This document shows, one piece after another, positions 12,111 through 23,426 of a stretch of 64,000 nucleotides of DNA (position 1 is its first letter; every line of letters starts with the position of its first letter). The stretch lies in the NCBI GenBank assembly GCA_019054805.1, contig JAHQIY010000019.1, positions 92,001-156,000 on the forward strand. The letters are read 5' to 3'. The DNA comes from Brachionus manjavacas. Taxonomy: Eukaryota; Rotifera; Eurotatoria; Ploima; Brachionidae. Below the pieces are notes generated by a model. That model did not search any database and had not been told where the DNA came from. It saw nothing but the letters and a program-made list of their open reading frames with translations. The position numbers were made by a program, and so were the translations under genes.

Positions 12111-13350
12111 GACTTAAATCTTGAAATAAATTTAAATTTATTCTTTGTAAAAAAAAACAAAAATAAAACAAAAAAAATATTTATTTGATTACGTAGATGA
12201 AATTTCACCTTCATCTTTTTTTTTTTTTGAAAACAAAGCCAGTGTTAAATAAAAGGCAAAAAAAGAAAAAAGAAAACAAAAATTTATTAAATATTGAATA
12301 AAAATCTTAAAAATTCACAATGATTAAAACTAAATTAACAAAACAAAAAACAAAAAAGAAAACTCGAAAAATGTTTTCTCACAATCACTCGGTATGACCA
12401 TGTCTAAAATAAACAAAAAAAAAAAGATTAGTCTCATTAGTTAAATAATCAAAAATCTTCTGTATTTTTATTTTATTATTGTTTAGAGTTTGAACTAAAT
12501 TATGAAGAAGTTATGATAAGTTTATGATGAAAGGCAAATATAGATAGTCGGTGTTTAAATGTATAGCAATAGTAAGTCAGTGCAAAAACATTTTTTTTTT
12601 TTAATTTAGAATTTAATTTTTCTTAATTAATCAGAAAGAAAAATTCTATTTTCATAATAATAGATAATTGAATTAAGGTTTTGTTTTTCGAATCGAAAGT
12701 ACGAAACAGAAAAAACACTTCGGAAAAAAAAAGAGAAATGCCAAAAAAATTTAAAAAGAAAAAAAGAGCTTGAAAACGTTTTTAAAATTTATTTAAAACT
12801 AAATCGGTTCTAACATACAAATTGATAACAGAACATACGGCCTTAAACTAAGAAAAAAAAAAAAAAACGACCAAAAAATAAAACATCTCACACAAAACCA
12901 ATTTTATTTTTGGTTATCTTATCTAATTTTTGTTGATTAGAAAAAAAAAAGAAAAGAAATAACAAAAATAATAATAATTTATCTACAACTTGAGAAAACA
13001 AAAACATACCAAAAATCTCACTTAGCAAAGTTGCAAAATTAAATCAAACATTAAAAATAACAAAAAAATAAAATAATAAAAATAATGAAAAAAAAATCGG
13101 TTTAGCCATTCAATTCAAACTCTAATGGTCATCTCTCAATTGTTGTCCACAATATGACAAGCCTCTACAGAGCCAACAGAAGGCGAATAGAATGAGAAGT
13201 AGAATGAGAAGTAGAATGAGAAATAGAATGAGAAGTAGAAAAAAGGCAACTGACTGATTAGGTTAGCTGATGTTGTGCTGATGTTGTGCTGATGTTGTGC
13301 TGACTGCTGTTGAGTTGAATGGCGTTGATGGAATTGATGCAAATGATCAG
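12111..13350. other. Intergenic DNA and RSBN1 3' flank
   Basis: No exon recognised. The stretch is rich in A and T homopolymers (for example 12419-12425, 12850-12866, 12940-12956). The part next to RSBN1 carries two short tandem-repeat blocks, described separately. Confidence 0.55.
13180..13315. repeat. Two 12-bp tandem repeat blocks beside the RSBN1 stop
   Basis: Between about 13186 and 13242 the unit AATGAGAAGTAG recurs about five times with one base change. Between about 13265 and 13305 the unit TGATGTTGTGCTGATG-type recurs three to four times. Both periods are multiples of three, and both lie 40-170 bases 3' of the RSBN1 stop, on the side of its 3' UTR. Confidence 0.75.
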
Positions 13351-15144
13351 TTAGTCGACTATTTGGTACATTTGAATGTTGGACGCGTAGTATTGCTTGA
13401 GTCGAGTGTGCCACGCGACCGATGCAACAGCTGAGACCGTCTTAAATTGATGAACAACATTACGAGGTATGAAATAAATGTCATTGTGTTTTAGTTGTAT
13501 GCTGGCGTATCGGATGCCTTGGCGTCTGAGTTGATTTAGCTTGGCCGTGTTGCACCATGACAAGCACTGTGCCACTGGCGGTTCGAACACGTCGAGCTTG
13601 AGCGCGTCCACCACTCGCCCATAGTCGTGTGGATGAAAGCAGACAATGTCTTTGACAATGCGATTTGCATGTGTGCCGTGTACTGCCTTTAGTAGACCGA
13701 CAGCTGCGGTTGTCTCTACGCCATTGCCCACATTGTCCGAATGGGGACGAGTCCTGTCCTCGAACAGGATTTCTCTGGGAGTGGACGATCGGCCATAGTA
13801 GCCGCCCATTTTCAACAGGTCTATTTGCTTTGGCTGCTTTTTCTTGTCGGGCGAGCTAATCGGACTAAGCGGACTATTGGGACTATGCGGCCACTCTTTT
13901 GATCGTTGGCCGCACGTCGGTATCAGCTGTTCGCCCGGCCTTGCCCATATAATCGGACCGTCGTCGGACATTCGCGCGCTCATATTCTCATTGATGGAAA
14001 AGTCGCCCCAAGGCATCACGTGACACAAAAATGGATTGCGCTCCAACAGCTCAATAAAGTCCGGATAGTAGTCGCCGATTTCTTCGTTGCGCACTCCCAC
14101 TATGCTTATTTGCAACAATGGACCGTATCTGTATGTGCCGTTTGAGTAGCTCGCGTCCACGTTTCGTTTGTACTCGCTCATTTTGAGCGTCAAAATTTCC
14201 TTGTTGTTGAACAAAAGAGACGATTTGACAGTCATTTGGGGATAGTGGTCGGCAAAGTACGTGAGTACGTCGGGTATTGGTGCGGCCGAGTTTCTCACTA
14301 TGCCGATCACGTGCGCATTTTGTTCGCAGTACACTTGAGACAGAAAATAGACGGAAAATTTGTCCGCTTGTTGCACGCTTAACTTGGCGTCTATTTGGTC
14401 TTGATAGGCGATCAAATATGTGGACTGGCCATTGGCGTCATACTCGCACTTGATCAACGAATCGAACATCTCGAGTTCTTGGCTGCGGCTGATCTCTACT
14501 TGGTGACAAACAATCACCGCATTGTCCAAACTAATGGCATTTAGGCTTTTTAATTTGTCAATTAGCTGCGACGACTTCGACTCTGACTCCAACTCCAACT
14601 CTGACTCTGACTCTGACTCTGACTTTGACTTTGACTTGCTTTTTTTTGTTTTTTTCCATTTTTTTTCCTTTTTTTCTTTTTTTTTCTCTTTTTTCTTTTT
14701 CTTTCTCTTTTTGACTTTTTTGTTCTCGTAGTCGTGGTCGTGGTCATGGTCGTGGTCATGGTCGAGTGACAAGTGACTTGTGGCCGGACTGATCACCGAT
14801 GGCGCACTCATCGACGAAGACGAATGCTTGCGTTTGCGTTCTTTGGATTGTTTGCGAGTTTTTTTGTTTATCAAATTACGGTTGTCGCTTAGTACAAAAT
14901 CGTTGTTGTTTTTGAATATTGTTTTGGACATTTGTATTTTGACATTGTGGTCATCGTTGACCAGCTTTTTTTTGACACCCGGCTGCTTTGCGTTTGCACT
15001 CATTTTGCTCATGCATGATTTGGCTTTGTGACACTTGATTAGTCGGTCTAGTGTGTCGTAGATCTTGGGACGGATGGACACAATTGGTTTGCTGCAATTG
15101 TTGTTGTTGTTGTTGTCGCTGTTCATTTCTTCTTTTGATTCCAT
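13351..15144 (-). CDS. RSBN1: RSBN1-family (round spermatid basic protein 1) protein
   Basis: A single open exon of 597 residues starting at the ATG 15142-15144. Residues 1-190 are basic and low complexity, with Asn and Ser tracts, a (DH)n stretch, long Lys runs and a Ser/Glu block. From about residue 205 on it is a conserved globular part: [12 protein letters not shown], then [55 protein letters not shown], and near the end [20 protein letters not shown]. This pattern is that of RSBN1/RSBN1L and nematode DPY-21, whose family has a JmjC-like fold and has been reported to demethylate H4K20me2 in the nucleus. The histidine in NVVHQF is the likely distal iron ligand; the other ligands cannot be assigned by eye. 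The protein stops 24 residues after [11 protein letters not shown], with a much shorter tail than vertebrate RSBN1. Confidence 0.88.
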   Translation of the reverse strand: MESKEEMNSDNNNNNNCSKPIVSIRPKIYDTLDRLIKCHKAKSCMSKMSANAKQPGVKKKLVNDDHNVKIQMSKTIFKNNNDFVLSDNRNLINKKTRKQSKERKRKHSSSSMSAPSVISPATSHLSLDHDHDHDHDHDYENKKVKKRKKKKKEKKKEKKEKKWKKTKKSKSKSKSESESESELELESESKSSQLIDKLKSLNAISLDNAVIVCHQVEISRSQELEMFDSLIKCEYDANGQSTYLIAYQDQIDAKLSVQQADKFSVYFLSQVYCEQNAHVIGIVRNSAAPIPDVLTYFADHYPQMTVKSSLLFNNKEILTLKMSEYKRNVDASYSNGTYRYGPLLQISIVGVRNEEIGDYYPDFIELLERNPFLCHVMPWGDFSINENMSARMSDDGPIIWARPGEQLIPTCGQRSKEWPHSPNSPLSPISSPDKKKQPKQIDLLKMGGYYGRSSTPREILFEDRTRPHSDNVGNGVETTAAVGLLKAVHGTHANRIVKDIVCFHPHDYGRVVDALKLDVFEPPVAQCLSWCNTAKLNQLRRQGIRYASIQLKHNDIYFIPRNVVHQFKTVSAVASVAWHTRLKQYYASNIQMYQIVD

Positions 15145-16054
15145 TTTTGTCTTCTTTTCTATTTTTTTTCCTCTTTTTTTTCAAAATTTTGCTACTTCCA
15201 TGTTGTTTTTTAGTCGTTTCGAAATGTAATTTAAATTAACATAAAAATTTATTTATTTATTCTTTTTACATTTATTTTTAACAAAGCACGTAAATTTGTA
15301 TTCTTATCTCACTTCAAAATTAATATAAATATGTATTCTCACATTTATTTATTATTTTATGCAAAATTTCCTTCTCGAAATTTCATTTGAATAAATCAAA
15401 TGTTGGCCATTTTTTTGTCTGGTTCTAATCTTTTTCCTTTTGCATTAAATCTCAACTTGTTAACTTTATTGCGAACAATTTTTTGTTTTTCTAATGTTTA
15501 CATTAGGTTTGCCGTCGCCAAATCAACGGGTTTTATTAAAGCACTTATTATTCCCAATTTTTTAAAATTTTCTGCACCCCACTTTTTTTCTAAAGAGCAA
15601 AAATGTTCTCAAAAGTTCTAATATGTCATTTAAAGATTTTATTTTTTTGTACTTTTTGAAAATTAAATTATTATTAAATTGGGGCTCAAAAATATGTAAA
15701 ATTTAAATTTTTCACAAAAAATAAAAATATTAGACATAAAAGAAAATTAAGGAAGTATTAATTGGATCAAAGCAATTAAATAAATGTTAAATTCTTAATT
15801 AAATATTTCTACTTTATAAAATTATAAGTGCTGTTAACCCTTTAACTACCACACCCTCTAGAACTTGTCAAAAAAATTTCAAAATTACACTGTAATTTTG
15901 ATTTAATATGAAAATAAGTTTTAGAAAAAAAAAAGTAAAAAAAATTGTTGCGAAATTGCAAGATGGTTGTGCTGAGTTTAGGAAATAAAAAAAAAATTTT
16001 TGAATTTTTATAACTTTATTTAATGAATTTAGGTCTGTATTTATCGTGTGTTGC
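15145..16054. other. RSBN1 5' flank and AT-rich intergenic DNA
   Basis: A pyrimidine-rich stretch (15148-15185 as read on +) lies just upstream of RSBN1 on its own strand as purine-rich DNA. No exon, RNA gene or clear promoter motif is recognised in the rest. Confidence 0.5.
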
Positions 16055-19000
16055 AATGACAATGATCTCAATAACTTACAAACAAAACGAGCGAATGATT
16101 TCCTTTTGTGATCCAACATTTGATTTACTTTGTTTGTAGCCTCTATCACTTGATTTTTCCATTTAAGATTTGTATTGAAGATAACTCCCAGATCTCTTTC
16201 GGTATCTGACGTTGATAACTGTTTACCATTAATAAAATAAGTGAATTCTTTGTTTTTATGATCGTAATGCATAACTACACATTTTAATGTGTTGAAGAGA
16301 AGAAGCCAATCTTGACTCCACTTGTACATGACTTTTTCTTTACAAATCCATGCTGTTCTTTAGATATAAAATTGTTCTTATAAAGATAGTCTTCCATTTT
16401 GGTTCTTATTATGCTTTCCATAATTTTGCACGGAATTGAAGCTAAAGACACAGCACGATAATTGCTGGCCGTTGATTTATCTCCTTTGTTAAACAATGGA
16501 ATAAAATTTGCTGATCTGAATTGTATTGGAAGCTGAATTTTAGATAAAGACTTTCTGAAAATTAAAGTTAAAGGAACAGTAAAGGCTTCTGCACAGTTTG
16601 TTAGTAATAGCGGATGAAGCTTTCCTACACCACATGACTTATTTTGATTTAGGTCTTGTAATTTATTATAAACCATTTTAAAAATAAATTAATTTGGTTC
16701 AATGCCAATATATTCTAAACAGTTTTCAATAATTTCAGCTACAAAAGGTGGAAGCTCCCCATCTTGCTCAATAACAAAAACATCTTGAAAATATTTATTT
16801 AGTAGGTTTGATATCTCTTGTTTGATTTGGTTCTTGCGTTAATTCATTGTTTGTCTTCTTTAATGATTTGATTAATTCTTTGATTACTTGATGATCATCT
16901 AGATTTGTATAATAATTTCGGATTCTTTTTAGTTGTTCCACTATATTTTGTTCATAAGTTAGTCTGGCTCTATTTATTTCCGAAGAAACTAATTTACAGA
17001 TACGCTTGAAATCATTATAAAGATTCATATCAGTCCAGTTACATGAACAGTTCCTGTATCTTAGAATTTTTTATTCCTAATTTAGATCTTGATATCATCT
17101 TTTATCCAAGGTTTTGAGATACTTTTCTTTTTAAGGCCATCCGTCACTGGAATGAATCGATAACTATTCGATACAATGATGTACAATGAATTTATTTGCT
17201 GACATAGAAAATAAACTCATTGTACATTTCTTGAATATTTAAATTCTTAAATATGTGAACCCAATCAATATTTGATAAAAAATCAGAAACAATTTCAAAG
17301 TCAGCTTTACTATAAATAAATTTTTCAAAAGTATATGATTCCTTTCTAACCTTGTTTTTGAGAACAAAATTGAAAAAGATAACCAGATGTCCTTTTTTAA
17401 TGTTACCAATCACAAATTTTGTATCGATTGCATACACACTGCCAGACTGAGCCGTGAAAATCAAATCAAAAGCAATAACAGCTTTTTCGTTTGACATTCG
17501 AAATGTTTGAAAATTTACATGCTGATATAGAAAAGTGTCGCTTAGCGTTTCGCTGAATTTTTGTTCGATGCCATTTTCGTATAAGATTTCTGAAACACAA
17601 CCACTTGATCAGATGATTGATGGAAAGTTAAAGTCACCCATTAATTGAATATCCTTAAAAACTTTTTCATCCACATAGTCTTTAGCTTGTTTGAGAATCT
17701 AAATCGTTTGGCCTATAAAGACAGCCAACTAAATACTTTTCACAATTAAAGTAAACTACTCCCCAAATTTGTTCTATTTTACTTAAATTAAAACCTGCAT
17801 CATTTAATTCAAATGAATCAATATAATCATTAATGTAGAGACATACACCCCCACCTCTGCGTCCATCACTTCTGTCCTTTCTGTACAAATTGTATCCTTT
17901 AAAGTTTGTATTTGAGATGCTCTTAAAACCAAGTCTCACTTACTGCCACAATTTGTGGACTATATGTTTCAATAACAACACCGAATTCATCAAATTTATT
18001 GTCCAAGGAAGTAGAATTTAAATACATACATTTTAAAGCCTTTAAAATTTAAGTATTTAAATGATTCGGGATTATTCACGACGCTTTTGATGAACGATTA
18101 TTGCTTCTTGAATTTGACGATATGATTTTCACGGATGCCATATCGAAAGGGCTTGTGAAAGACCATTATTTGCTACGTTTCTTTTTTTTCTTAATTCGTA
18201 GTCTTAAGCTCTTCCGGATTTGGTCAAATCTGGACATAGATTTGAAAGAATTAGAATCTCGCAACTTTTTGGCTGCTGGAAGTAGTGGATTTCTGTTTGC
18301 TTCTTCCTTGAGTTCAACTTAAATTGGGCCTGGTTTACTTTGGTCTTTAGATCTCAATCGTTTCGAATACGCTGGCTTGACATCACTTTTTCCTATAGTG
18401 GTCAGAATTTTTTTGATTTTTTCTTCATCTTCTATCCTCCTGTCTGTTAGAATCTCTTTCTTTGATTCTGGCCCACCATTAATGATTACATTTTTTTTTC
18501 TTTTGATTCTTTATTCATTTTGCTGATGGTTGCATTTGCTACAGCTATCTGGTCGGCTGGTTTTTTTGCATTTTTTATCCCTTGCCACTTGAACCCACTT
18601 AGTAATGATATTGGATGAGTTTGCTGTTTTATTTTCTGCTGCCAATTCAGATTTCAGTTTGTTTATTTCAATATCTTTCTTCATTTCTCTTTCCTTTAGA
18701 TGTTTCACATGATTTGAAAGCTCCAGGACGAATTTCGAAATATTACCGTACCATTCATGAAAAGTTTTTGAATGCCCAGATACGGTACCCTGTCCAAACG
18801 TTGGCCAGTTTGTATCAAGCAAAAAATTTGTGTCCATTTGACAAAACTGCTTGCTTTTTATTTTATTTTGGCTTCCTTGTGCTTTTCTTTTCATCACTTT
18901 TGACTTACGTGTGCTTATATTTTATTATTAATAATAAAAAATTTTATTTTATCACAACAATCTAAAATCGTTAAAAAATTGCTTCAGAGTTAACGATTAA

Positions 19001-19423
19001 ATTCAAGCTTATCTGGAATGAATCTTAATTTTCTCTCTCAGCCTTTTAATTAAAATTGCTAAAAAATTATAAAAAATTTAAATAATTGAAAAAAAAGTAA
19101 ATAAAAACATTTGAAGACCAAAGTATCAATTTTTACCATTTTTTGACTTTTTTTAACAAAAATTTACCGAAATTTACGTCAATTTTTGACACAAAATTTT
19201 CAAAAATTCATAAACAATATTTTATTTCATGAAAATCGGTTTTTTCGAGAAATTTTGGAAATTTTTTCTGAATTTTACAATAATTATCGGTATTTTACGA
19301 TAATTATCGTTATTTTACGAAAAATACCCTTTTTTAGATTTTACGGTATATATGGTAAAATATCGTTAATTTACCATAATTTACGTAAGGTATGGTGAAT
19401 TCAAGGTATCGTAGCAGCACTGT
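16055..19423 (-). mobile_element. Decayed CR1/Jockey-like LINE, copy A
   Basis: Read on the minus strand it has, in order: a 5' segment (about 19423-18965) rich in TTTACGTAAA-like words; an ORF1 remnant (18897-18511) with a lysine-rich start, a coiled coil (KEREMKKDIEINKLKSE) and a W-V motif as in CR1/L2 ORF1; a frameshifted ORF1 tail (to about 18130); and ORF2 remnants. ORF2 shows an endonuclease piece (18030-17190; YNLYRKDRSDGRRGGG, CLYRPND), a linker, then RT motifs NYRAVSLASIPCKIME and ISKEQHGF. The RT core with the catalytic YADD is missing: after QHGFVKKKSC (about 16325) the sequence jumps to WSQDWLLLFNTL. The 3' part stops in the thumb region near 16055. Stops and frameshifts make it inactive. 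The same family occurs at 46685-49660 and 26770-27370. Confidence 0.85.
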
Positions 19424-21140
19424 AATTACATAGAAAATTTGACGGAGTAAGTAAATTTTGGGAAATAGAAGAATCTATGTTCCACAAAGTCAAACACAAT
19501 GGGTGAAAAATTAAATTAAATGTTCTTTAATTTTTATTTTTTATGCTGAAAGGCAAAGATTTAAAAGAGAGCCGATTTGGGTATTTGGGATTGTTGAAAG
19601 GGTAATTCCAAGCTTTTTTTAAAGCTCCTTCAAATTAAAAAAAAAAAATTATTAACTTTTATATCAGTTTCGAGAATTAAGAATTCCTTTAAAAAGCTTT
19701 TTTTTGTATTCATTTTTCAATTTATTTTATACAATTTAACTTTATTTTTTTTACATGTATTTTTATTCGGAAGGAGCATTTGCTCGGTAAAAATAAATAA
19801 ATGAATTGTTTAAAATTTAAAAAAGAATTTTCAAATTTTTTTTCAAATTTCCAAACAAAAATTAAACTCATTCTATTTCACCAAAGAGATTAATTTCAAA
19901 TATGAAGATGCTTGCAATTTTAACTTAAAATAATTTTTTTTTTGAAATGGAAAAAAATATTAGAAACATCGAACTTTTTCAAAGTTATTTTAACATAAGA
20001 TACATTTTGTAATTCAAAAACAAATAATTAAACCATATATTTAATTAAGATTTCAAATACAATTAAAAAAAAACTTAAATTGAAATTGGAACTAATGAAT
20101 CATTTATTCTAATGGAAGCTTCTAAAGCTCATAATGGGCTAGGTACTGACTGTACCGCATCTCAATGCAGCAGTTTTTACTACAACTCCTACTAATAATA
20201 TTAATTCTGATATTTTTTATTTTTGTCGTATAACATTTAAAACTCAATATTCTGGGCTAATATTTAAAAAAATTGAATAAATCTTAACACTGAAACCATA
20301 TCATCTACATCTTAATTTTTTTTCAATTATTTTTTTAGTTTATTTAATATCACTTTTTAGAAATTCTTTTTTAGATATTGATAAGAAATAATCACTTTTA
20401 AACGATGAAAAGTCTTTAATATTTCTGAATTTTCAAATATTTAATTAAAATCTAAATGTTCTAAAATTAATTATAAAAAAATTATTTTTGCTATCAATTT
20501 TGATTGAATCAATTAGCACAATGCAAAGTCACAACTTCAAGATTATCTTAGAAATATTCTCTTTCATAGAATGAAGTGTCTGTTTATTTTTTATTTCCCC
20601 AACGGTTTATTTACAAGAGACATTGTTTGAATAATGATTTTTAGGCAGGGTTTGTCTAGATAAAAAGCCTCAAAGAATATTTAGAGTATTATGCAATCCA
20701 GTTTTTTTCAAATTAATATTGGAAGCAAATAATTTATAAACTATTGATTGTATTGTGTTTTTTATTTAATTACTCTCAAATGTAAATATGTCAATATTAA
20801 ATATAAAAGATTAACCTTTATTTGAAAAATTTTCAGTAAAGATCAAACTTATTTTCTCGGAAAGAACTAGTTTGAGAAAAGGATTTTTATATTTGTTTCA
20901 TATTAAGTACACAATAAAAAATGAAGATATTTGATTTATTTGCTAAAACTAAAAATCAAAGCTATTAATTATTTAATAAAAAAAATGATTGAATTTTTTT
21001 ATTAAAAACGCAGAATAAATATTATTTTATCTATTTTATTAAACTAGAAAAAAAAATTCTAAGGTACACAAAACATCAATTTTATATTACATTGTTGAGT
21101 TTTCGTTAAACATTTATTTATCGTTGACGATCATCATTTA
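19424..21140. other. AT-rich intergenic DNA with LINE 3'-end remnants
   Basis: No gene recognised. It contains one short LINE 3' terminus at 19755-19803. A weaker candidate lies near 20110-20200: a TCTAAAGC word, then a run of ACTAC/CTACTAATAAT resembling the end of LINE copy B near 49470-49600. Confidence 0.5.
19755..19803 (+). mobile_element. LINE 3'-end fragment with conserved hairpin
   Basis: It carries TATTCGGAAGGAGCATTTGC, then CTCGGTAAAAATAAATAAAT. The same signature (GGAGC-N4-GCTCG, then AAATAAATA repeats) ends the LINE at 52975-55408 and occurs at 37340-37397 and 37625-37672. Confidence 0.7.
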
Positions 21141-22292
21141 TTAGCATGCATTAGGCGCTAGCAAATGTCTTAGAACTTCATCGTTTAGACAACCATTGAT
21201 AAATTCGTCGGGACTAAGACTACCATCATTGTTTTTGTCCAGCTTGGCCATTATTTTAAGCACTCGTCTGGGCGGCGAGTTTTCGCCTTTTCGATTCTCT
21301 TCGCCCAACAAGTCGTAAATGGCCTCGATTATTTTTTCCATTTCTTTTTTATCAATGCGTCCATTCTTGTCTATGTCGTACATGTTAAACGCCATTCTAA
21401 GCTTATCTTTAATATCTCCTTGAGAAGTGACTGATATGGCTATTAAAAATTCCACAAAGTCTATCTCGCCACTGCCATCCGTGTCAAACGTTTTGAAAAC
21501 ATGCCTAAAATTAATAGATTTTAAAAATCAATAATTAGCAAATAAAGAAAAGTAAATTTAAACAATTAAAATTTAATTTTCTTATTTTTAGATGATGCTA
21601 CTATGGATACGGTATCGAACTTTAAATAACAATATTTTTAATTAAAAGCACTTGAATAAGAGCTAGAATTACTTTTTTTTTTCTCAATAAAATGATCTAA
21701 TTTTCAAATGAGAATATTTAAAATTTTACATTTAATATTTTTTGATTAGATTGAATGATCTATTGCATAAATTGTTAATTTGTCCATAAGTAATTGATTG
21801 AAAGCAGGTATGTTTAAACAAATAATTGCACAATTAAAAAATTAATTTATTATTTGAATTGAAATAACCTTAATGGATTCTGATTTTATTTGATTTTTAT
21901 TTTAGATTTTAGAGGAAAAATAATTTTAAAGACCTTTTCCAACAAATAAAACTCTAATTGATCGGGTATGAACTTGAAAAAAATTAGCAAAAAAATTTAC
22001 CCGCAAAATTTGTCCGCTTTGCCATGTGGATAAAATTGTTTGTACACATCTATGAATTTTTTCTTATCCAATTTTCCCTTTGGACAATCTTTCTAAAAAT
22101 AAAAATTAAACAACACTTTAGAACAACAAATAAACAACACTTAAATACAATGAAACCAGCATGCCACTCTTCAATTTGTTTTCGATTAAAATGAGTATTT
22201 TGAAGCAAGAGTTGAATTTCTTCTTCGGTAAGCTCGGCTGAATTAGACTTTTTTGTGTGCGATGAAGTTTCTTTGGATTTTTTGCCTCCCAT
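21141..22292 (-). CDS. Neuronal calcium sensor (hippocalcin/neurocalcin-like) EF-hand protein
   Basis: Three exons, 22292-22149, 22092-22001 and 21504-21141, give 600 bases (199 residues plus stop). The start MGGKKSKE has the N-myristoylation signature. [16 protein letters not shown] matches the first helix of NCS proteins, and [12 protein letters not shown] is the usual disabled first EF-hand. Three canonical calcium loops follow: [24 protein letters not shown] and [23 protein letters not shown] is a family hallmark. Length (190-200 residues) and intron phases fit. Such proteins are calcium-myristoyl switches acting at membranes in neurons and sensory cells. The insert between loops 3 and 4 ([16 protein letters not shown]) is of normal type. 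The spacer between the initial Met and the family core is about 10 residues longer than in hippocalcin. The exact paralogue cannot be decided. Confidence 0.9.
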
Positions 22293-22719
22293 TTTCGAAT
22301 TTCTTAATCTAAAAAAGTAAAAGCAATAAATTTAAAAACCATAGTAATCAAGCTTTTAAATATGGAGCTTTAGCACAAGTTACCTTTGTTAGCTAAAACT
22401 CTTTCATAATTTTTTCTCAAAATAATAATCATCATTTACATAAATTGTCTAGATTGTCTCAAGCTATAAATCAAAATTTATGTTTCACTTATTGTCTTCT
22501 AATGTCTTATAAAGAGAAAAAAAAACACTCGATCATAAATAAATCACCCTAGTCCCAATTGTTCCAATGTGAACCTTTCGAAAAATTTGTGTCATTTTAG
22601 AAGATAAAATTTGTATATTTTAGACGCAAGATTAGATTGTGTTAAAAAAGATCAAGTTTTGTTGTACAAGAGATAATTCTCATTTTCATCTATTTGTTTG
22701 ACATTAATTAAAATGAAAT

Positions 22720-22772
22720 TGAATATATATATATATATTTATATATACAAAAAAATATATATATATATATGC
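22720..22772. repeat. TA/TATATA microsatellite
   Basis: Two runs of alternating TA, at about 22724-22746 and 22755-22770, separated by an A-rich spacer, upstream of the calcium-sensor gene. Confidence 0.9.
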
Positions 22773-23009
22773 TCAATTTATGTTTCTATTATTGATCGTA
22801 ATGCGATACTTTTGTCAGTCTTTAAGCTAAATATCATGCTTGATAAGATAGGATAAAATTTACCAATTTGAATTGCTAATTATTCACTATTTATATATTT
22901 TTTGTTAAAATTTTTTATTAATTGATCGGTTTCTAAATGAAGAAGTAATTAAAAAATAAATAAATAAATAAACAACTTAGTAAATTTATTCAGTTAGATA
23001 ATCTCTAAA

Positions 23010-23426
23010 CTAAAACTCTTTTCTATACTCGCTAATTGTCTGTTTGGCTACGCTGGAGCCAAAATAATTGGGATACAAAGTTTGTGTGCGCTTTTTCCTA
23101 TAGTCCTGTTTGTCTGGTGTCGAATAGTTTGTCCGATAGTCCGAGTCGTATGTTGGCTTAAGGACAGCATGCTTTTCGTTATAAATTATGCTTGTTATGT
23201 TCTGCTGGTGTCCGGACAAGTCCGATGCGGCCAACGATGTCGAATATTTTTCTCCTAATTTCTCGACACAATGGCGCTCATTTGTATCGCTTTTATATCT
23301 TTCTTTGCTAAGCATGTAATTATCTTTATATTCACTGCTAACTTTAAATTTACATGCAATTAATCTCAAGAAATTCGACTATAAATTAATACTTTTAAAT
23401 CCAGTATTTGAGCCTGCGGAATTCAT
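23010..23426 (-). CDS. Small two-exon gene, unknown, possibly axonemal
   Basis: Exons 23426-23393 (start MNSAGSNTGFK) and 23341-23010 join in frame across a 51-base intron (donor GTATTA, acceptor TTTAAAG) to give 121 residues plus stop. The second exon is distinctly less AT-rich than its flanks and stays open for 110 codons. Its composition (Tyr, Lys, Ser, Thr, Asp) and phrases TYDSDYRTNYSTPDKQDY and YPNYFGSSVAKQTISEYRK resemble short microtubule-inner or axoneme-associated proteins. I do not recognise a specific family; this is a suggestion only. If the first exon is wrong, the protein may start further upstream. It lies 0.7 kb upstream of the calcium sensor on the same strand. Confidence 0.6.

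Noticed and set aside
13180..13315. CRISPR-like direct repeats
   Set aside because: Units of 12 bases without spacers in a eukaryotic genome are minisatellites.
13136..13414. Minus-strand frame overlapping the RSBN1 C-terminus
   Set aside because: Frame-shifted relative to the conserved RSBN1 end. It is kept open by 12-base tandem repeats.
14522..14759. Overlapping frames on both strands
   Set aside because: Low-complexity Ser/Asp and Lys codons of the RSBN1 N-terminus read in other frames.
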